From Conus ventricosus (Eukaryota; Mollusca; Gastropoda; Neogastropoda; Conidae), in assembly GCA_018398815.1 (NCBI GenBank), contig CM031596.1:73877157-73941156 (forward strand): a DNA stretch of 64,000 nucleotides, given 5' to 3'. Shown here in pieces: positions 1 through 10,859 of the stretch; position 1 is the stretch's first letter, and each line of letters opens with the position of its first letter. The translations under genes and the position numbers were made by a program. The notes beneath the pieces were generated by a model. It searched no databases. It was not told the origin of the DNA and was given only the letters and a program-made list of their open reading frames with translations.

Positions 1-272
1 TTATTTCCTCTGCTGTCAGCTTTTGTAAAAAGGTGATTCCAATGAATTGTTACTAAAGGTCTTAAAAACAAGAAATAGGATGCTTGAGAATAATCTTTTC
101 GGCACCATAAGTTAAATATACTTTATCTTAACACTTATATCATCTGTTTTACGATGTGTGAGTGAGAGAGAGAGAGATAAAGTGTGTGTGTGCGTGTGCG
201 TGCTCGCATGTGTTGTACTTAATGTATATACCTTACAGTTCGGGGTTTTTTTGGTGTTTTTTTCCCATTCAG
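1..272. other. Intron sequence upstream of the first visible ankyrin exon
   Basis: Non-coding sequence with a short GA/GT microsatellite at about 162-210 and a T-rich tract at 245-270 that serves as the polypyrimidine tract of the acceptor AG at 271-272. The upstream exons of the ankyrin gene lie outside the window. Confidence 0.6.
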
Positions 273-510
273 ACGGGATTGACTCCTCTGATGGAAGCAG
301 CATCGGGCGGCTATGTTGAAGTGGGGCGAGTCTTACTGGACAAAGGAGCTGATGTCAATGCTCCACCAGTACCTTCATCCCGTGACACAGCCCTCACCAT
401 CGCTGCAGACAAAGGCCACTATCGTTTTGTGGAGTTGCTTCTGCACAGACAGGCGTCTGTAGACGTGAAAAACAAAAAGGGCAACTCGCCACTGTGGCTT
501 GCCTGCAATG
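273..510 (+). CDS. ANKHD1: ANKHD1/ANKRD17 (mask)-like gene, ankyrin-repeat exon
   Basis: This exon encodes about 79 residues covering roughly two and a half ankyrin repeats. The TPLMEAASGGYVEV, GADVNAPP, DTALTIAADKGHYRFVELLL and GNSPLWLACNG segments are typical of the second ankyrin block of ANKHD1/ANKRD17/mask proteins, which are large cytoplasmic and nuclear scaffolds linked to Hippo/Yorkie and receptor tyrosine kinase signalling in other animals. The acceptor is AG at 271-272 and the donor is GTAGGT at 511. The exon starts in phase 0 and ends in phase 1, and the split Gly codon is completed exactly by the next exon. It has no internal stop. ANKHD1 and ANKRD17 are vertebrate duplicates of a single invertebrate gene, so the symbol is nominal. 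Confidence 0.92.
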
Positions 511-2070
511 GTAGGTGAAAATAAGTTTTAATGGTAAACAAGGTGATCCCAGCATCTTGGTCTTGACCCAAAGCTTTGTCCTTTTTTTTCTGTGTTTAAA
601 ACTGTTAATGATAAATAATATGAACCCATTTCCAACTGAGGCACTTCTTTATTTCTGAAGTAAAACAGTAAAGCAACTAAATAGGTAGTAACTCAAAGTA
701 TTGATAAGAAGCTATGCAAATTATGTTACGAATCTGATGGAACAGCAGATTGTTATTGCACTGAGATGGGTCAGTCAGTAAAGCTGCCATTTCACTATAT
801 CGTGCATTGTTAACATTTTTTTCCCCCAACAAATACCAGAAAGGTTGTGGTTTGAATTATACAGAATTTACATTTTTATACATAATGACATATTTTTAAT
901 GAAATTTCCAGTGTGTTTTTAGAAGGTGTATTTTAAACGGTTGTGTGAATGCCTTGTTTAAAATTTTTTTTTTAATGTAAATTACTTGTCAGTTAGCTTC
1001 AGTGCAGTGTCAGTCCTGATGTGGCCCTTTGCGGTCGGCTGGGCTGTAAGCAACATTACCTTATTTAAAGTAGATTTTGAGTGTTAGTTTGCCTTTTTAA
1101 CTTTATCAGTGTTCTATGCAGAAACAAAGGTCAGACAAATTCCGTTAATTGATCTACACCTTGATAGGGCACCCTGACCCTGGCTTACCATTCAAAACCC
1201 AGTGAATTCATCACAGTTTATTGCCCAAAATAACTGCATCAGTCATTAAATGTCGGTCTGAAAAAGTCCACACAAACATAGTAGCCTTGCCTTTTTCAAT
1301 GTTTTAAAGTAAATCTGTCATGCTGCAGTTTCACAATTGAATCACTACAGCTTCTTCATAACTTCTCAGTCAGTGACTGACTGATTTTCAACCTAGCCTG
1401 ATCAGTTTTGTTTTAACGTTGTCCATCATTATTTGCAATAAAGAAAATTTATATCTGAAGGAAAGTCATTGTGAAACAAATCGACAAACGATAAATCACA
1501 GAGGCAAATTACAATAGTTGTTATAGAGCTCGCTTTCGACAAGAATACACAATTACATCGTTTGACACCAGACCTGGGTTACCGTACTTGACTGCCTTAT
1601 TTTTAAATTTTTTACGGAAAAAAATCGGAATTACAACCCCCCCCCCCCCCCGTCCCAAAAAACAAAATTACATGAAAAAAAATCAAATAAAGAAAATTGT
1701 TAAACATGAAGTTTTGTATGCTACCGTTTCTGTCAAAAGCAATAAAAAGACATTTCCCAGCATACCTTGCGTCTTTTATCTTGTCAGAGATGGCGACAAA
1801 GCAGTCTTATGCGCCAACGGCCGGCTCTTCCAAATCTTCAAAAGTTGAAAAGTATTGCGATTATGGAGATTACGGGGTTTTTTTTTTGTTTTTTTTTCCA
1901 ATTACAGGTTTTTGTCCAAGATATTACAGGTACACAAATTTAAGGTGAACAGGTCTGGACAACGAAAATGAACGGCAATAATTTATTTTCATCCAATTCA
2001 GCATAAGATGGGTGTTGAATAAAATAGAATATGATGTTCTCTGACCCTTAACATTTTTGTATGTCTGCAG
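511..2070 (+). other. Intron between the two ankyrin exons
   Basis: The intron is bounded by GTAGGT at 511 and a TGCAG acceptor ending at 2070. It contains a short piece of the LINE/SINE 3' tail near 1003-1066, a run of C at about 1637-1650 and T-rich tracts at about 1877-1910. I see no coding signal beyond short AT-rich frames. Confidence 0.7.
1003..1066 (+). repeat. Solo 3'-tail fragment of the I/Nimb-like LINE (or a SINE that shares it)
   Basis: The stretch containing CCTGATGTGGCCCTTTGCGG, GTCGGCTGGGCTGTAAGCAA and CATTACCTTATTT matches the 3' tail of the LINE copies ending at 9683 (+) and 58801 (-), and the solo tail at 46448-46530. No LINE coding sequence precedes it, so it is either a severely 5'-truncated LINE or a SINE mobilised through the same tail. 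Confidence 0.65.
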
Positions 2071-2267
2071 GCGGGCATTTAGACGTTGTTCAACTGCTGG
2101 TGTCAGCTGGGGCCGACATTGACAGTCAGGATAACCGCAAGGTGTCGTGTCTGATGGCCGCATTCCGCAAGAGTCACATCAAGGTGGTGAAATGGATGGT
2201 GAAGCATGTTAGTCAGTTCCCATCAGACACGGAACTTCAGCGCTTCATTTCCACCATCACTGATAAG
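2071..2267 (+). CDS. ANKHD1: ANKHD1/ANKRD17 (mask)-like gene, final ankyrin-repeat exon
   Basis: This exon completes the ankyrin block: the GGHLDVVQLLVSAGADIDSQ stretch is followed by DNRKVSCLMAAFRKSHIKVV, the MVKHV segment and FPSDTELQRF, ending ITDK. This order is highly diagnostic of ANKHD1/ANKRD17. The acceptor is TGCAG ending at 2070 and the donor is GTGGGT at 2268. The exon enters in phase 1, where the split codon G|GC restores Gly, and leaves in phase 0. Its reading frame is intact. The next exon lies 17 kb away because the intron has collected transposons. Confidence 0.93.
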
Positions 2268-3430
2268 GTGGGTGCTTGTTCTGTCACCACAGATCCTTCT
2301 GGCGTAAGGTTACTTGCAGAAAGGCGATCAGTTGCATTCTGATGGCAGCATTCTGAAGGTATTTTGTCTTTGTCTTAACCCTTCCAGACAGTTTTTTTAG
2401 CATTAAGATTTTGGCTCATACACTACCACTGAAGCTTCAGGTTGGAGCAAATGTGCTTTGCAGTTAATGTGAGTTTCTGAGCTGCCACAGTTGATTCAGA
2501 AGTGTCTTGGCTGCTGTCCATCCTAGTGATTTCACCAAGTTTTGTACACATGTTTGGTGATGATCATTTCTTGAGCGTTTATCACTCTTGCAGTGTCTAA
2601 CTATTGTGATGCCTTTTTTTTTTTTTTTAGCCAAAGAGTGGTAGCTCTTGCATACTTTTGTGTTTGAAATCATATCTGGCTGTATCTGAATCTTCAACAA
2701 TATGCTGATGTATTGAAACAATATTTGAGACTTCAACCCAGGAAATACTTAGTAAAGGGAGAGGGCAAGAAAAACAGGAAAAAAAGGAAAATGCCTTAGT
2801 GATAGAGTATGAGTTTGTCACAAAGTGTGGTGATGGATGAGTCAGGTTTGAAAGCAATTTGTATTGTGAAAATCTATTTTTATAGTAATTTCTAGAAATG
2901 TCTTGCTTCCTTGTGACAGCTGTGTGAGTGACAGTAGGTGAAAATGAACATCTCTACACACACATGCGTGCACACACAATACACACACACGCCAGCTTTA
3001 ACCTCTTGCATTTGCATTTTCCAACCCAACACTGCTCCTAGCATTCGTATTTTTTTGATAAATATGTGGAATGTGGTCAGTTCACAACCCTGGTCTGTGT
3101 GAATGAATAGTTACTCACACCCCATACTACTGCTTAGATTTCATTGGACAATTCTCAGGGATGCCATTTATCTTGGTCAGCTTAACTTAAAACAAGGTCG
3201 CAGTGTGTGAGGGAAAGTAACGCAGCATGTGCGGCTGGTTGCAGACCTGTGCACTGTAGGATTTTTGCGTACCATCTCATGAAATTCAGTACAGCTATAT
3301 GATTGTATGTTTGAAAACCGGATTGTACGAAATTTTGATCACTGAGCTCACGAAAATGCACTAAACGCGTAATCGGCCAAGCCCAAGCATCTGGTGCAAC
3401 TTTCAAAAGTTCGCATGGCGCATGCGCACT
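2268..3430 (+). other. 5' part of a 17-kb intron with no recognisable feature
   Basis: This is AT-rich intronic sequence with a short CA-rich tract near 2957-2992. I see no convincing exon or repeat boundary. A sequence CAGGGATGCC near 3157 resembles the TIR start of the element at 37495, but no partner end was found. Confidence 0.5.
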
Positions 3431-3870
3431 TCCTTCCTGTATGAATGTATGGCTGCTCGTTCAGCTTCAACTCGCGCCCGTGAAACAGACAACAAAAATT
3501 CAGATTAATTGGTGGAAGCTGTGGTCAAAAAGACAAAGAAATATGAACAAGTACAAACCAGCGTATCATACAATTTTCAAGTTCATTACTGCGTTAAAGA
3601 AGGGTGATACGTTCGCACACAGCACCACGTGTAAATGTGAAATCCCGATTGCTCACAGTGGTCGTTTTTGACATTTAGCAAAAGCAAAAGTCACAGGGAA
3701 ACAGTGATTTTGGAAAACGGTTGGCTATGAACATTCAAAGCTTTTTTGTGAAGTCGAGTTCTGCTGGCACTTCTTCTGATGAGAGACTGGAAAATCAAAC
3801 TTCTCATGCAGAGGGACAAAAAAAACTCCAAAATCCCCCAAGGGAGCACACTGTCCAGTGAAAACTCTTG
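3430..3870 (+). pseudogene. Decayed BED-type zinc-finger reading frame of a DNA transposon
   Basis: Two overlapping frames give an ATG-initiated basic N-terminus, then KGDTFAHSTTCKCEIPIAHS, then a basic KSK-like segment, and finally MNIQSFFVKSSSAGTSSDER with an acidic Ser-rich tail. This is the layout of the BED-like fingers found at the N-terminus of many hAT-type and related transposases. The first Cys of the expected C-x2-C pair reads Ser here, and at least two frame breaks are needed to link the parts, so it is a relic. It belongs with the other small zinc-finger frames at 20164, 40500, 41311, 44154 and 49334. I found no transposase core nearby, and the ends of its carrier element are not resolved. 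Confidence 0.6.
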
Positions 3871-4897
3871 AAAGTATTCTCATCTGAAGAACGATGACTG
3901 TTCTTCATAGATGCCTCTCAGCTGACAACTTAACCCAGTGCCTACCGGATCGACCAAGGTCGACTGCGTGATTTCCTCAATCTGAATACCAGATCGACAG
4001 AGATCAACCACTGAATACTAAGTCAACGACTTTCGCTTTCACCATCGCATATCCCAGAATACAATCGCGACAGAAGAGTCTTCTGGTACAGAAGTTCCCT
4101 GACGCCGTTTTGTTTTTTGTTGCAAGCATTTAGGTGGAGTAGTTTCACTGCTGTGAATTTTCAAAGTTCGGCTTTTTTTCGAAGATTTTCAGGGAAAATG
4201 GCGGATCAAGTAACTAGAGTAGTGGCGGTAGAGTGCGCTACCTTAAGCAGTAAAACACAGCTGAGAAGTCTCCGATGCGGAGCCAGATAACGTCTGTGTC
4301 ATGAACGTGTCTAAAAATAGGTCTCCTGTAAGCGGGACAACGCGCCACCCTTCATTCCATTCGTTTCTTTTTCAGCAGTAGTAAAAGTGAAGGATGTGAG
4401 TGGCGACTCAGTGCGCTATGTGTTGGGTTAGCGCGCCAGGCGGGGGGGGGTGTTGCGCTAGTGGAGGGTGAGCGCGCCAGGTCATGTCGGCTATTGCGCT
4501 ACTTGTCTATAAGTTCATTATTTCTTCAAGACAATTAGATGTTAAAAAAACACATTAAACATTTAGCAAAGCATATTCCTACTTTCCATAGGCAATACCT
4601 TGACAGACAGACAGAAGATAAGAAAAATATGGACAAAGAAAACAAGCCAAAATCGTCGCAATAAGGCTGAGAAATCAATGATTTTACAAGGTTTAATCAA
4701 TCATGCGATTGAAAGCTAACTAGCATTTTAAGTAAACAGTCAAGTCAAAAATAATGGACAGAATTCATTCAAGACAGCAGTAATGAACATAATGCAGGGT
4801 TTAATACGTGTGCCACTGTAAAGGTCAAATGACATCGATCCTTGAATATAAACTTGTATCCCCCCCCTCCCCCTTCCCACCCTCTTCAGAGAGAGTG
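3871..4897 (+). other. Unassigned intron sequence between two transposons
   Basis: This holds degenerate GATCGAC-type repeats at 3948-4010 and an ATG-led but short frame at 4198. A TTAACCCAGTGCC at 3930 resembles a piggyBac-type end but has no convincing partner. No gene is recognised. Confidence 0.4.
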
Positions 4898-5740
4898 GCC
4901 ACCAACACCCTCTTTCTGACCTTCTGCAACCCTGTGCTGCCTCCGGTCATCAAGGTTGGTTACCTAAATGTTCATGTTCAGCTATATGTGCGTCCCCATT
5001 GAGGTGCTTCAGGTGCCAGAAGTTTGGCCATGTCAGGGACCGCTGTTCAGGGCAAGAGGTATGCGGTGTTTGCTGCAAGGCAACCCATGATGGGCCGTGT
5101 CAAGATCCGGCACATTGTGCTAACTGCGGTGGCGACCATCCCTCCTCTTCAAGAAACTGTCCTCTTTGGATTCAGGAATCCGCAATTCAAAGACTAAAGA
5201 CTGAAAAGAAAATTTCCTTTTTTGAAGCCCGCAGCAGGTTGTGGGCAGTCAGACGCGACAGCCTCTTCCTATGCTTCGGCTGTACGGAAGTTCCCACAGT
5301 TTCCACTCGATCAGTCTGCTGTCAGACTGATGACTTTACGTTCTCGAAGACACTGCAAGTCCGAACTGTCAACTCTGGTGGAAGCAGGTCCACCACCTCT
5401 CAACCCAAAATGATTGCCCCTGGTGGAGGCAAAAAATCCGCCACCCTCAACTGCCCAGCAGTCTACAACATCTGCTGCTGGGCAGATTAAAAACCAGCAG
5501 TTCCCCTCGAACTCCTCTGTCCAGTGCCCGTGCGGGCAAGGGAGTTCCACCCAGTGTGGAGATGGTGGAGATAAGGAAAAACCCTCCACCATCTCCCAAA
5601 TCCAGACCTCCACCTTCTCCAAACTCCAGGCCTTTGTCACCTGCGGGCAAGTCTGCCAGCAGGTCCAAAGACCAACACAGTCCAGTGAAACTACAAAATA
5701 AATTCACTCCATTGGCGGCAGATGTCGATGAGGAGATGAC
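4898..5740 (+). pseudogene. LINE ORF1 (gag-like) with CCHC zinc knuckles
   Basis: The upstream frame includes TNTLFLTF and a VKVGY-like segment that precedes the knuckles in I-clade ORF1 proteins. After a one-base shift near 5000 the frame reads CFRCQKFGHVRDRC, then CGVCCKATHDGPC and CANCGGDHPSSSRNC, giving three Cys/His knuckles. A basic KTEKKISFFEARSRL segment follows, then a Pro/Ser-rich tail with several frame changes. ORF1 proteins of this type bind the element RNA. The copy appears 5'-truncated. Confidence 0.75.
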
Positions 5741-5788
5741 CTGATCTCTCTCCTTTTCGCCTCTGCACCATGGATAGTACATATTACA

Positions 5789-6520
5789 TTGGAATATCCG
5801 TGGATTAAATTCCAACTTGAGGAGCTGCAGCTTCTGTGTCAGTCTATAAAACCCTCCGTCGTGGCTCTTCAGGAAACTCAAATTCAAAGCCAGAAGACCT
5901 TTACTCTTTCTGGCTTTAATATTCTTTCAATACCTGCACAACATCCATGTTGGGACTGTCGGGCGGTGTTTGCCCTTCTCCTACACAAAACTTTGCTGTA
6001 TAGTCCTGTCGCTCTGTCTACCTCGCTTCAGGCTGTAGCTGCGAGAGTCACTCTCCACAAGACTGTGACCATCTGTTCTCTTTATCTACCCTCCTTCTGT
6101 CCGGTTTGTCGTCAGGACCTTGTCAGTCTGATAGAAGAACTTCCTCGACCTTTTTTGCTGTTGGGTGACTTTAACGGTCACAATCCTCTTTGGGGTAGTG
6201 CCGGTACGTCACCCAGAGGTCTGCTAATTGAGGATGTCCTTTCAGACTTGGATTTGTGTTGTCTGAACGACGGATCTGCAACTTATCTCCACTCTTCCTC
6301 AGTTCACTTTCGTGTTTAGATTTGTCGGTTTGTGACCCCTCGCTGGTCCTGGACTATGAGTGGGTCTGTCCATGACGATCTGCACGGAAGTGACCATTTC
6401 CCTGTCCTTCTACAACCTGTAATAACTGAACACGTCTCTGTCTCTCAGCATCTAAATTATAAGAAAGCAAACTGGGATCTATTTGCAGCCACTGTTTCTA
6501 AGGAGTTTCCAGGACACTGA
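5789..6520 (+). pseudogene. LINE APE-type endonuclease domain (broken)
   Basis: The frame includes VVALQETQIQSQ, a CSLYLP segment and LLLGDFNGHNPLWGS, which are conserved blocks of apurinic-endonuclease-like domains in LINEs. The Glu of QETQ and the Asp and Asn of GDFN are catalytic in the family. A frame change near 6320 leads to DDLHGSDHFPV, in which the SDH histidine block is retained. This domain nicks target DNA for target-primed reverse transcription. Stops and shifts mean it is inactive. Confidence 0.8.
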
Positions 6521-7079
6521 TTTTTTTCAGAGTCCGGATCCAGCATGAATCACTGACTAACACTATGATCAAATGTGCTAAGGCCTGTATTCCAGTGTTC
6601 TTCCGATAAACTTCAAATGCCAAAAACACCCTGGTTCGATTCAGAATGCCAACAAATTTCCAAAGTTAGAAAACGGGCTCAGCGTCAAGTATACAACGAC
6701 CTTCGGGTCCCAACGCTCGAGCCATCAGAAACTCCGTGCTAAATCAAGACACACTTTTAAAATCAGTAAACGTCGTCCTGGAGAAGCTTCTGCTCCAGGC
6801 TGACATCAAAAACTTCTAAGAAAAAAGTGTGGAACATCATAAGAAAATCAAAGGGAAGAACACCTGTCCCACTGTGAACCATCTCAAGTTTTCGGATTTT
6901 TTAAAATAACAGAGAAGAAAGCAGTTGCTAATCTGCTTGCTTCAACCATTGAAAAGAATTCCTCCTCTTCTAATAAATCAGTCACTTTTGTCAAAAACAA
7001 AGCCCTAAAAGAAAAATCACCCTGCAACTATTTCATCCGACAACATGGAAGACTACAATCTTCCTTTCACATTAAACGA

Positions 7080-8520
7080 GCTGAAATCTGCCTTACTCTC
7101 TTGCAGCGATTCCTCTCCAGGTAAGATGACATTCATTATCAACTATTGAAACATCTTCCGCAAGAAGGTCTGAACATCCTGTTACAGGTATACAACCACG
7201 TGTGGACTACAGGTTGCTTTCCACCCTCTTGGCGGAAAGCCCTCATTATTCCCATCCCCAAACCTTGGAAAAGATCTTTCTAATCCATCTAACTACCGTC
7301 CCATAGCTTTGACCAGCTGTGTCTGTAAATTGATGGAAAAAATGGTCAATGCTAGGCTCATGTGGAAACTCGAAACGATGGCCTTTTGGCGAAAGAACAG
7401 TGTGGTTTCCGCAAACATCGTAGTACAGTTGACCATTTGATTCGTCTGGAATCTACACTTAGGAACGCTTTTTTTAAACAGACAGCATGCAGTGGCAATT
7501 TTCTTTGACTTGGAGAAGGCCTACGATACCACCTGGAAGTCGGGGATACTTCATGATCTCCACAGATCTGGGTTTTCGAGTCATCTTCCGCTTTTTATTC
7601 AAAATTTTTTGGCAGAACGACAGTTTCAGGTCCGGGTTGGCACCACTCTCTCTGATGTCCACGAGCAGGAGTTGGGTGTTGCCACAGGGGAGCATACTAT
7701 CTCCTGCCCTCTTTAGTATTAAGATCAACAACATTGTTCAATCAGTTTCAGCAGGGTTCAGGACTGCTCATTGTTTGTGGATGATTTTGCTGTCTACGCA
7801 ACTGGAAGCCTGTTACCCGAGTGTCCAGCGCAGGCTCCAGCTTTGCGTAGATAAAATCCATCGGTGGGCGGATGAAAACGGTTTCACCTTTTCTGCTACA
7901 AAAACCCAGTGTATTCACTTCCATAATTTCCGTCAGTTTTTTCCAGATCCGGAACTTCAAGTAGGGAATCTCCCATTCCAGCTGTTAAAGAGGCCAAATT
8001 TTCTGGGAGTCATTTTTTGACCAAAAACTTAACTTTCTCAGCCATATAAAAACCTCAAAACTGCTTGCCAAAAGGCACTGAATATTCTGCGGGTCGTAGC
8101 ACACACACCGACTGGGGCGCTGATAAGAAAACTTTGTTGCACTCTACAGAGCCCTGGTCCGTTCCAAACTGGACTACGGTTGTGCTGTGTACGGCTCCGC
8201 AAGATCATCTTACCTCAAACTCTTGGACCCTATCCACCATCAAGGGCTTCGTCTCTGTCTTGGAGCGTTCCGCACCACCCCTGTGTACAGCCTGTACGCA
8301 GAGGCAGGTTGAACCTTCACTGTCCAACCGCAGGCTGAAACTGTCTTTGAATTATTACATCCGACTGTTCTCAGAACCGCAGAATCCTGCCTATGACTGT
8401 GTTTTTGACCCTCCGTTCCAAAGTAAGTTTGAACAAACCCGAAATGTATTCCGCCGTTTGGGCTTCGTATGCAGCCTCACGTGCGGAATGCAGGTATAGA
8501 CCTGGGAGTAGTTTCCGATT
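7080..8520 (+). pseudogene. LINE reverse transcriptase domain (broken)
   Basis: The region reads in pieces. The NYRPIALTS-like block is at about 7290. The motif A segment AIFFDLEKAYDTTWKSGIL is at about 7495-7550. The motif C stretch LFVDDFAVYATGSL is at about 7771-7815, with the FVDD box at 7774-7785. Later come the QLCVDKIHRWADENGFTFS segment and a LVRSKLDYGCAVYGS-like block. Each block is conserved in I-clade reverse transcriptases. The region from 6520 to 7080 is rearranged or decayed. Confidence 0.8.
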
Positions 8521-8623
8521 TTTCCAAGTTCCGGATCAACCTCCATGGACCTTTTTCACACAGAGATTCGTTTTGATCTCGCAGCTTCCGTAAGGAGTCT
8601 ACCAGCTCTCTGGCGTACAAGGC

Positions 8624-9079
8624 TTGTATGCCGAGCTCTGTTCCAAATTCCCATCCTATCAAAAAGTTTTCACTGACGGTTCCAAGTCTGAGGATGGAGT
8701 GGCCTGTGCAGCCTACTGCCCTGGGGCTCCTTCTCAGATATTGTTGGAACATATACATTCAGATGCTTCTGTCTATTCTGCTGAACTTACTGCTCTAGTA
8801 CTGGCTTTGAAGATAATCTCCCATTCTTCGAGGAGGGACTTTCTGGTTCTGTCGGATTCGCTGTCAGCTTTGGAGGCCATAGCTGGCCGCAACCTTCAGC
8901 ATCCAGAACTTTTACTTTTTTTTGAACTTTTTAGCAAGTTGAAGGCGGACGGTTACAACATTACTCTTGCTTGGGTTCCTGGCCATGTTGGCATCGGCGG
9001 GAACGAAATGGTTGATCGTTTAGCCAAGAACGCCACAAGAGAGAAACTGTCCAACATTTATATCCCTGTTCAGATGTGA
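8624..9079 (+). CDS. LINE RNase H domain (open but part of a dead element)
   Basis: An open stretch of about 150 codons carries all four acidic catalytic positions of RNase H: the Asp of FTDGSKSEDG, the Glu of YSAELTALVLA, the Asp of LSDSLSALEA and the Asp of GNEMVDRLAKNA. The HVG turn of WVPGHVGIGG is also kept. In I-type LINEs this domain removes RNA from the RNA-DNA hybrid. A frameshift near 9066 separates it from the basic C-terminal tail. A 100-bp segment present in the minus-strand copy (near 59900) is missing just upstream. Confidence 0.85.
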   Translation: MYAELCSKFPSYQKVFTDGSKSEDGVACAAYCPGAPSQILLEHIHSDASVYSAELTALVLALKIISHSSRRDFLVLSDSLSALEAIAGRNLQHPELLLFFELFSKLKADGYNITLAWVPGHVGIGGNEMVDRLAKNATREKLSNIYIPVQM

Positions 9080-9542
9080 AACCCAAAATTAACGATTATG
9101 TGAGAGACCTCTGGCAGGAGGATTGGAACACACAGACGAGTAACAAACTCTTTCAGATCCGTCCAAACCTAAGGACTTCCTCCCATCTACGTCGGGTGGT
9201 CGTAAAGAGGAAACGGTTCTGTGCCGGCTGCACACCGGCCATTCGTATTTTACCCATTCTTACCTTTTAAAGAGTGAAGAAGCTCCGTGGTGCATTCCAT
9301 GTCATGCACCACTCACAATGAAACATGTTCTTTTAGAGTGTTGGGACTTGCACGCATGTGAGACACACAACATTTTACAGCGGAGTCCATGAAGATCCTG
9401 TTCAGGGATGTCCCGCCTGACGTGATCCTTGGGTTTTTGAGAGAAATTAACATTTTTCATCTGATTTGAGATTTTACGGAGAAGGATTTTTACAAAGTTT
9501 CTGGTTCGTTTGTAGACGATGTCATTTAACGAGGTGTGTGAA

Positions 9543-9545
<3 letters not shown>

Positions 9546-9591
<46 letters not shown>

Positions 9592-9592
9592 G
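9546..9592 (+). repeat. Long T run inside the LINE 3' UTR
   Basis: About 47 consecutive T residues precede the GAGTTGATTTTAACGTGGTG tail. The minus-strand copy has the equivalent run (14 A on the + strand near 58895), so the T run belongs to the element and is not a target-derived tail. Confidence 0.8.
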
Positions 9593-9699
9593 GGTGAGTT
9601 GATTTTAACGTGGTGACACCCCTGATGTGGCCCCCCTGCGTGGGTGGGCTAAAAGAAAATTTTATCTTATCCTCCTACCCTTCTCCTCTCGACCTTTTT

Positions 9700-10440
9700 T
9701 GGTGGGGACAATTTGTTAAAGTCTCTCCCCATTTTCCCTCTTTTTGGCATGAAAACGTTTCTATACAGTTAGCCGCCACTGGAGGCAAAGAGCGGGGAAA
9801 AAACTGAAATTCACATCTCCCATTGAACATTTCCCAAAAAAAACTCCACGTCCAGGGTTTCGATGTCTTCTGAGCCCCCCCTGTCAGGCCCATGGAGCAC
9901 ACATTCTGTTCCCACCAAACTGTCACACAACACAACTGCACTTCCCCAAAATGGCCCTTGTGTCATGTTGCATTTCATGCAACATCTTTCCCCCTTTTTT
10001 TCGTCAATATATCAGGGAATCTCCCCCGCACTGGCTGCTCCACTTCAAAAGAGTCACTCCTTTTTCGTTTGTTTTGGGGAGGCAGCTAAAATTTCTTCAT
10101 TTCTTTTGCTTTTTGTTTCTCCCTTTCTTGGCTTTTCCCCCTTTCCTTTTTTTTTTTTCCTTTTTTCCGTTTCTTTGTCACAGCGCCTTTCCCCCTTTCC
10201 TTCTTTTTTCCCCTTTCCGTTTCCTTTTTCTTTCTTCCTTTTGTCTTTTTTCCTCTCTTTTTTTCCTTGTTTTTCTTGAACCATCTGTTGTACTCCACCC
10301 CACTGATGGAGAATGGCATTGCTGCGCTTGCTTTCTTCCCCTTTTTTTTTTGGAACGTAGCAAAACCCAGGAAATCGTCAATGATTTTGCTTTTGAACTG
10401 GCAACTCTTGGTTTTGGGGAGATGGAGACGGCACCGGGAA
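9700..10440. repeat. Pyrimidine-rich low-complexity intron sequence
   Basis: From about 10100 to 10280 the sequence is almost all C and T in runs such as TTTCCCTTTC. Frames that stay open here on both strands are a by-product of composition. No gene is supported. Confidence 0.6.
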
Positions 10441-10830
10441 GATTTGAGTTGGAAAAGTCGGGGTGTCTTGGAAAGAGAGGGAAAGGGCTGGGGTTTTTGG
10501 GTATTTGGGAAGGCTGGGTGTCTTGGGGGGGTTTGGGAAAAGGCGGGGGTTTTGGTAGAGGTGAAGGGGGTGTCTTGGGGGAGGGGGAAAGATGGGTTTT
10601 CTGGAAAGAGAGGGAAGGTGGGGTTCTTGGGTGGGTTTGGGAAAGGGGCGGGTGTCTTTGGGGGAGGTGGAAGGCGGGGTGTTTTGGGGGAAAGAGGTGG
10701 AGGGGGGTGTTTTGGGGAGGGGATGGAAGGCGGGGGTTTTTGGGGTAATTGGGGGCTGGTGTTTTGGGAGGGTGGAAGGGGGGTTTTGGAAAAGGGGTGC
10801 TGGCTGGGGGGGGGGGGTGAGGGGCTGTTC
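10440..10830. repeat. G-rich minisatellite
   Basis: Imperfect repeats of a unit around 20-25 bp combine GGAAAGGCGGGG, TTTTGGGGGAGG and GGTGTCTTGGGGG. Many closely spaced G runs make G-quadruplex formation on the + strand likely. The long open frames here (Pro-rich on the minus strand) result from the repeat itself. Confidence 0.75.
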
Positions 10831-10859
10831 GTGATTGTCCACCGAGATTTCCATGTGAT

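Larger units (their letters stand above)
4898..9683 (+). mobile_element. Non-LTR retrotransposon, I/Nimb-like, near full length but inactive
   Basis: The order of parts is a gag-like region with CCHC zinc knuckles (4898-5740), an APE-type endonuclease (5789-6520), reverse transcriptase (about 7080-8010), RNase H (8624-9079), and a 3' UTR ending in TTATCTTATC at about 9683. Having an RNase H after the RT is a property of the I superclade, hence the I/Nimb-like label. Frameshifts and stops occur in every part, so it cannot encode a working protein. The same family lies on the minus strand at 58801-64000, and only its tail is present at 1003 and 46448. Confidence 0.85.

Noticed and set aside
3930..4435. 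Possible second piggyBac-type element (TTAACCC at 3930, GGGTTAG near 4428)
   Set aside because: The ends share too few bases beyond CCC and the right flank is TTAG; not enough to call.
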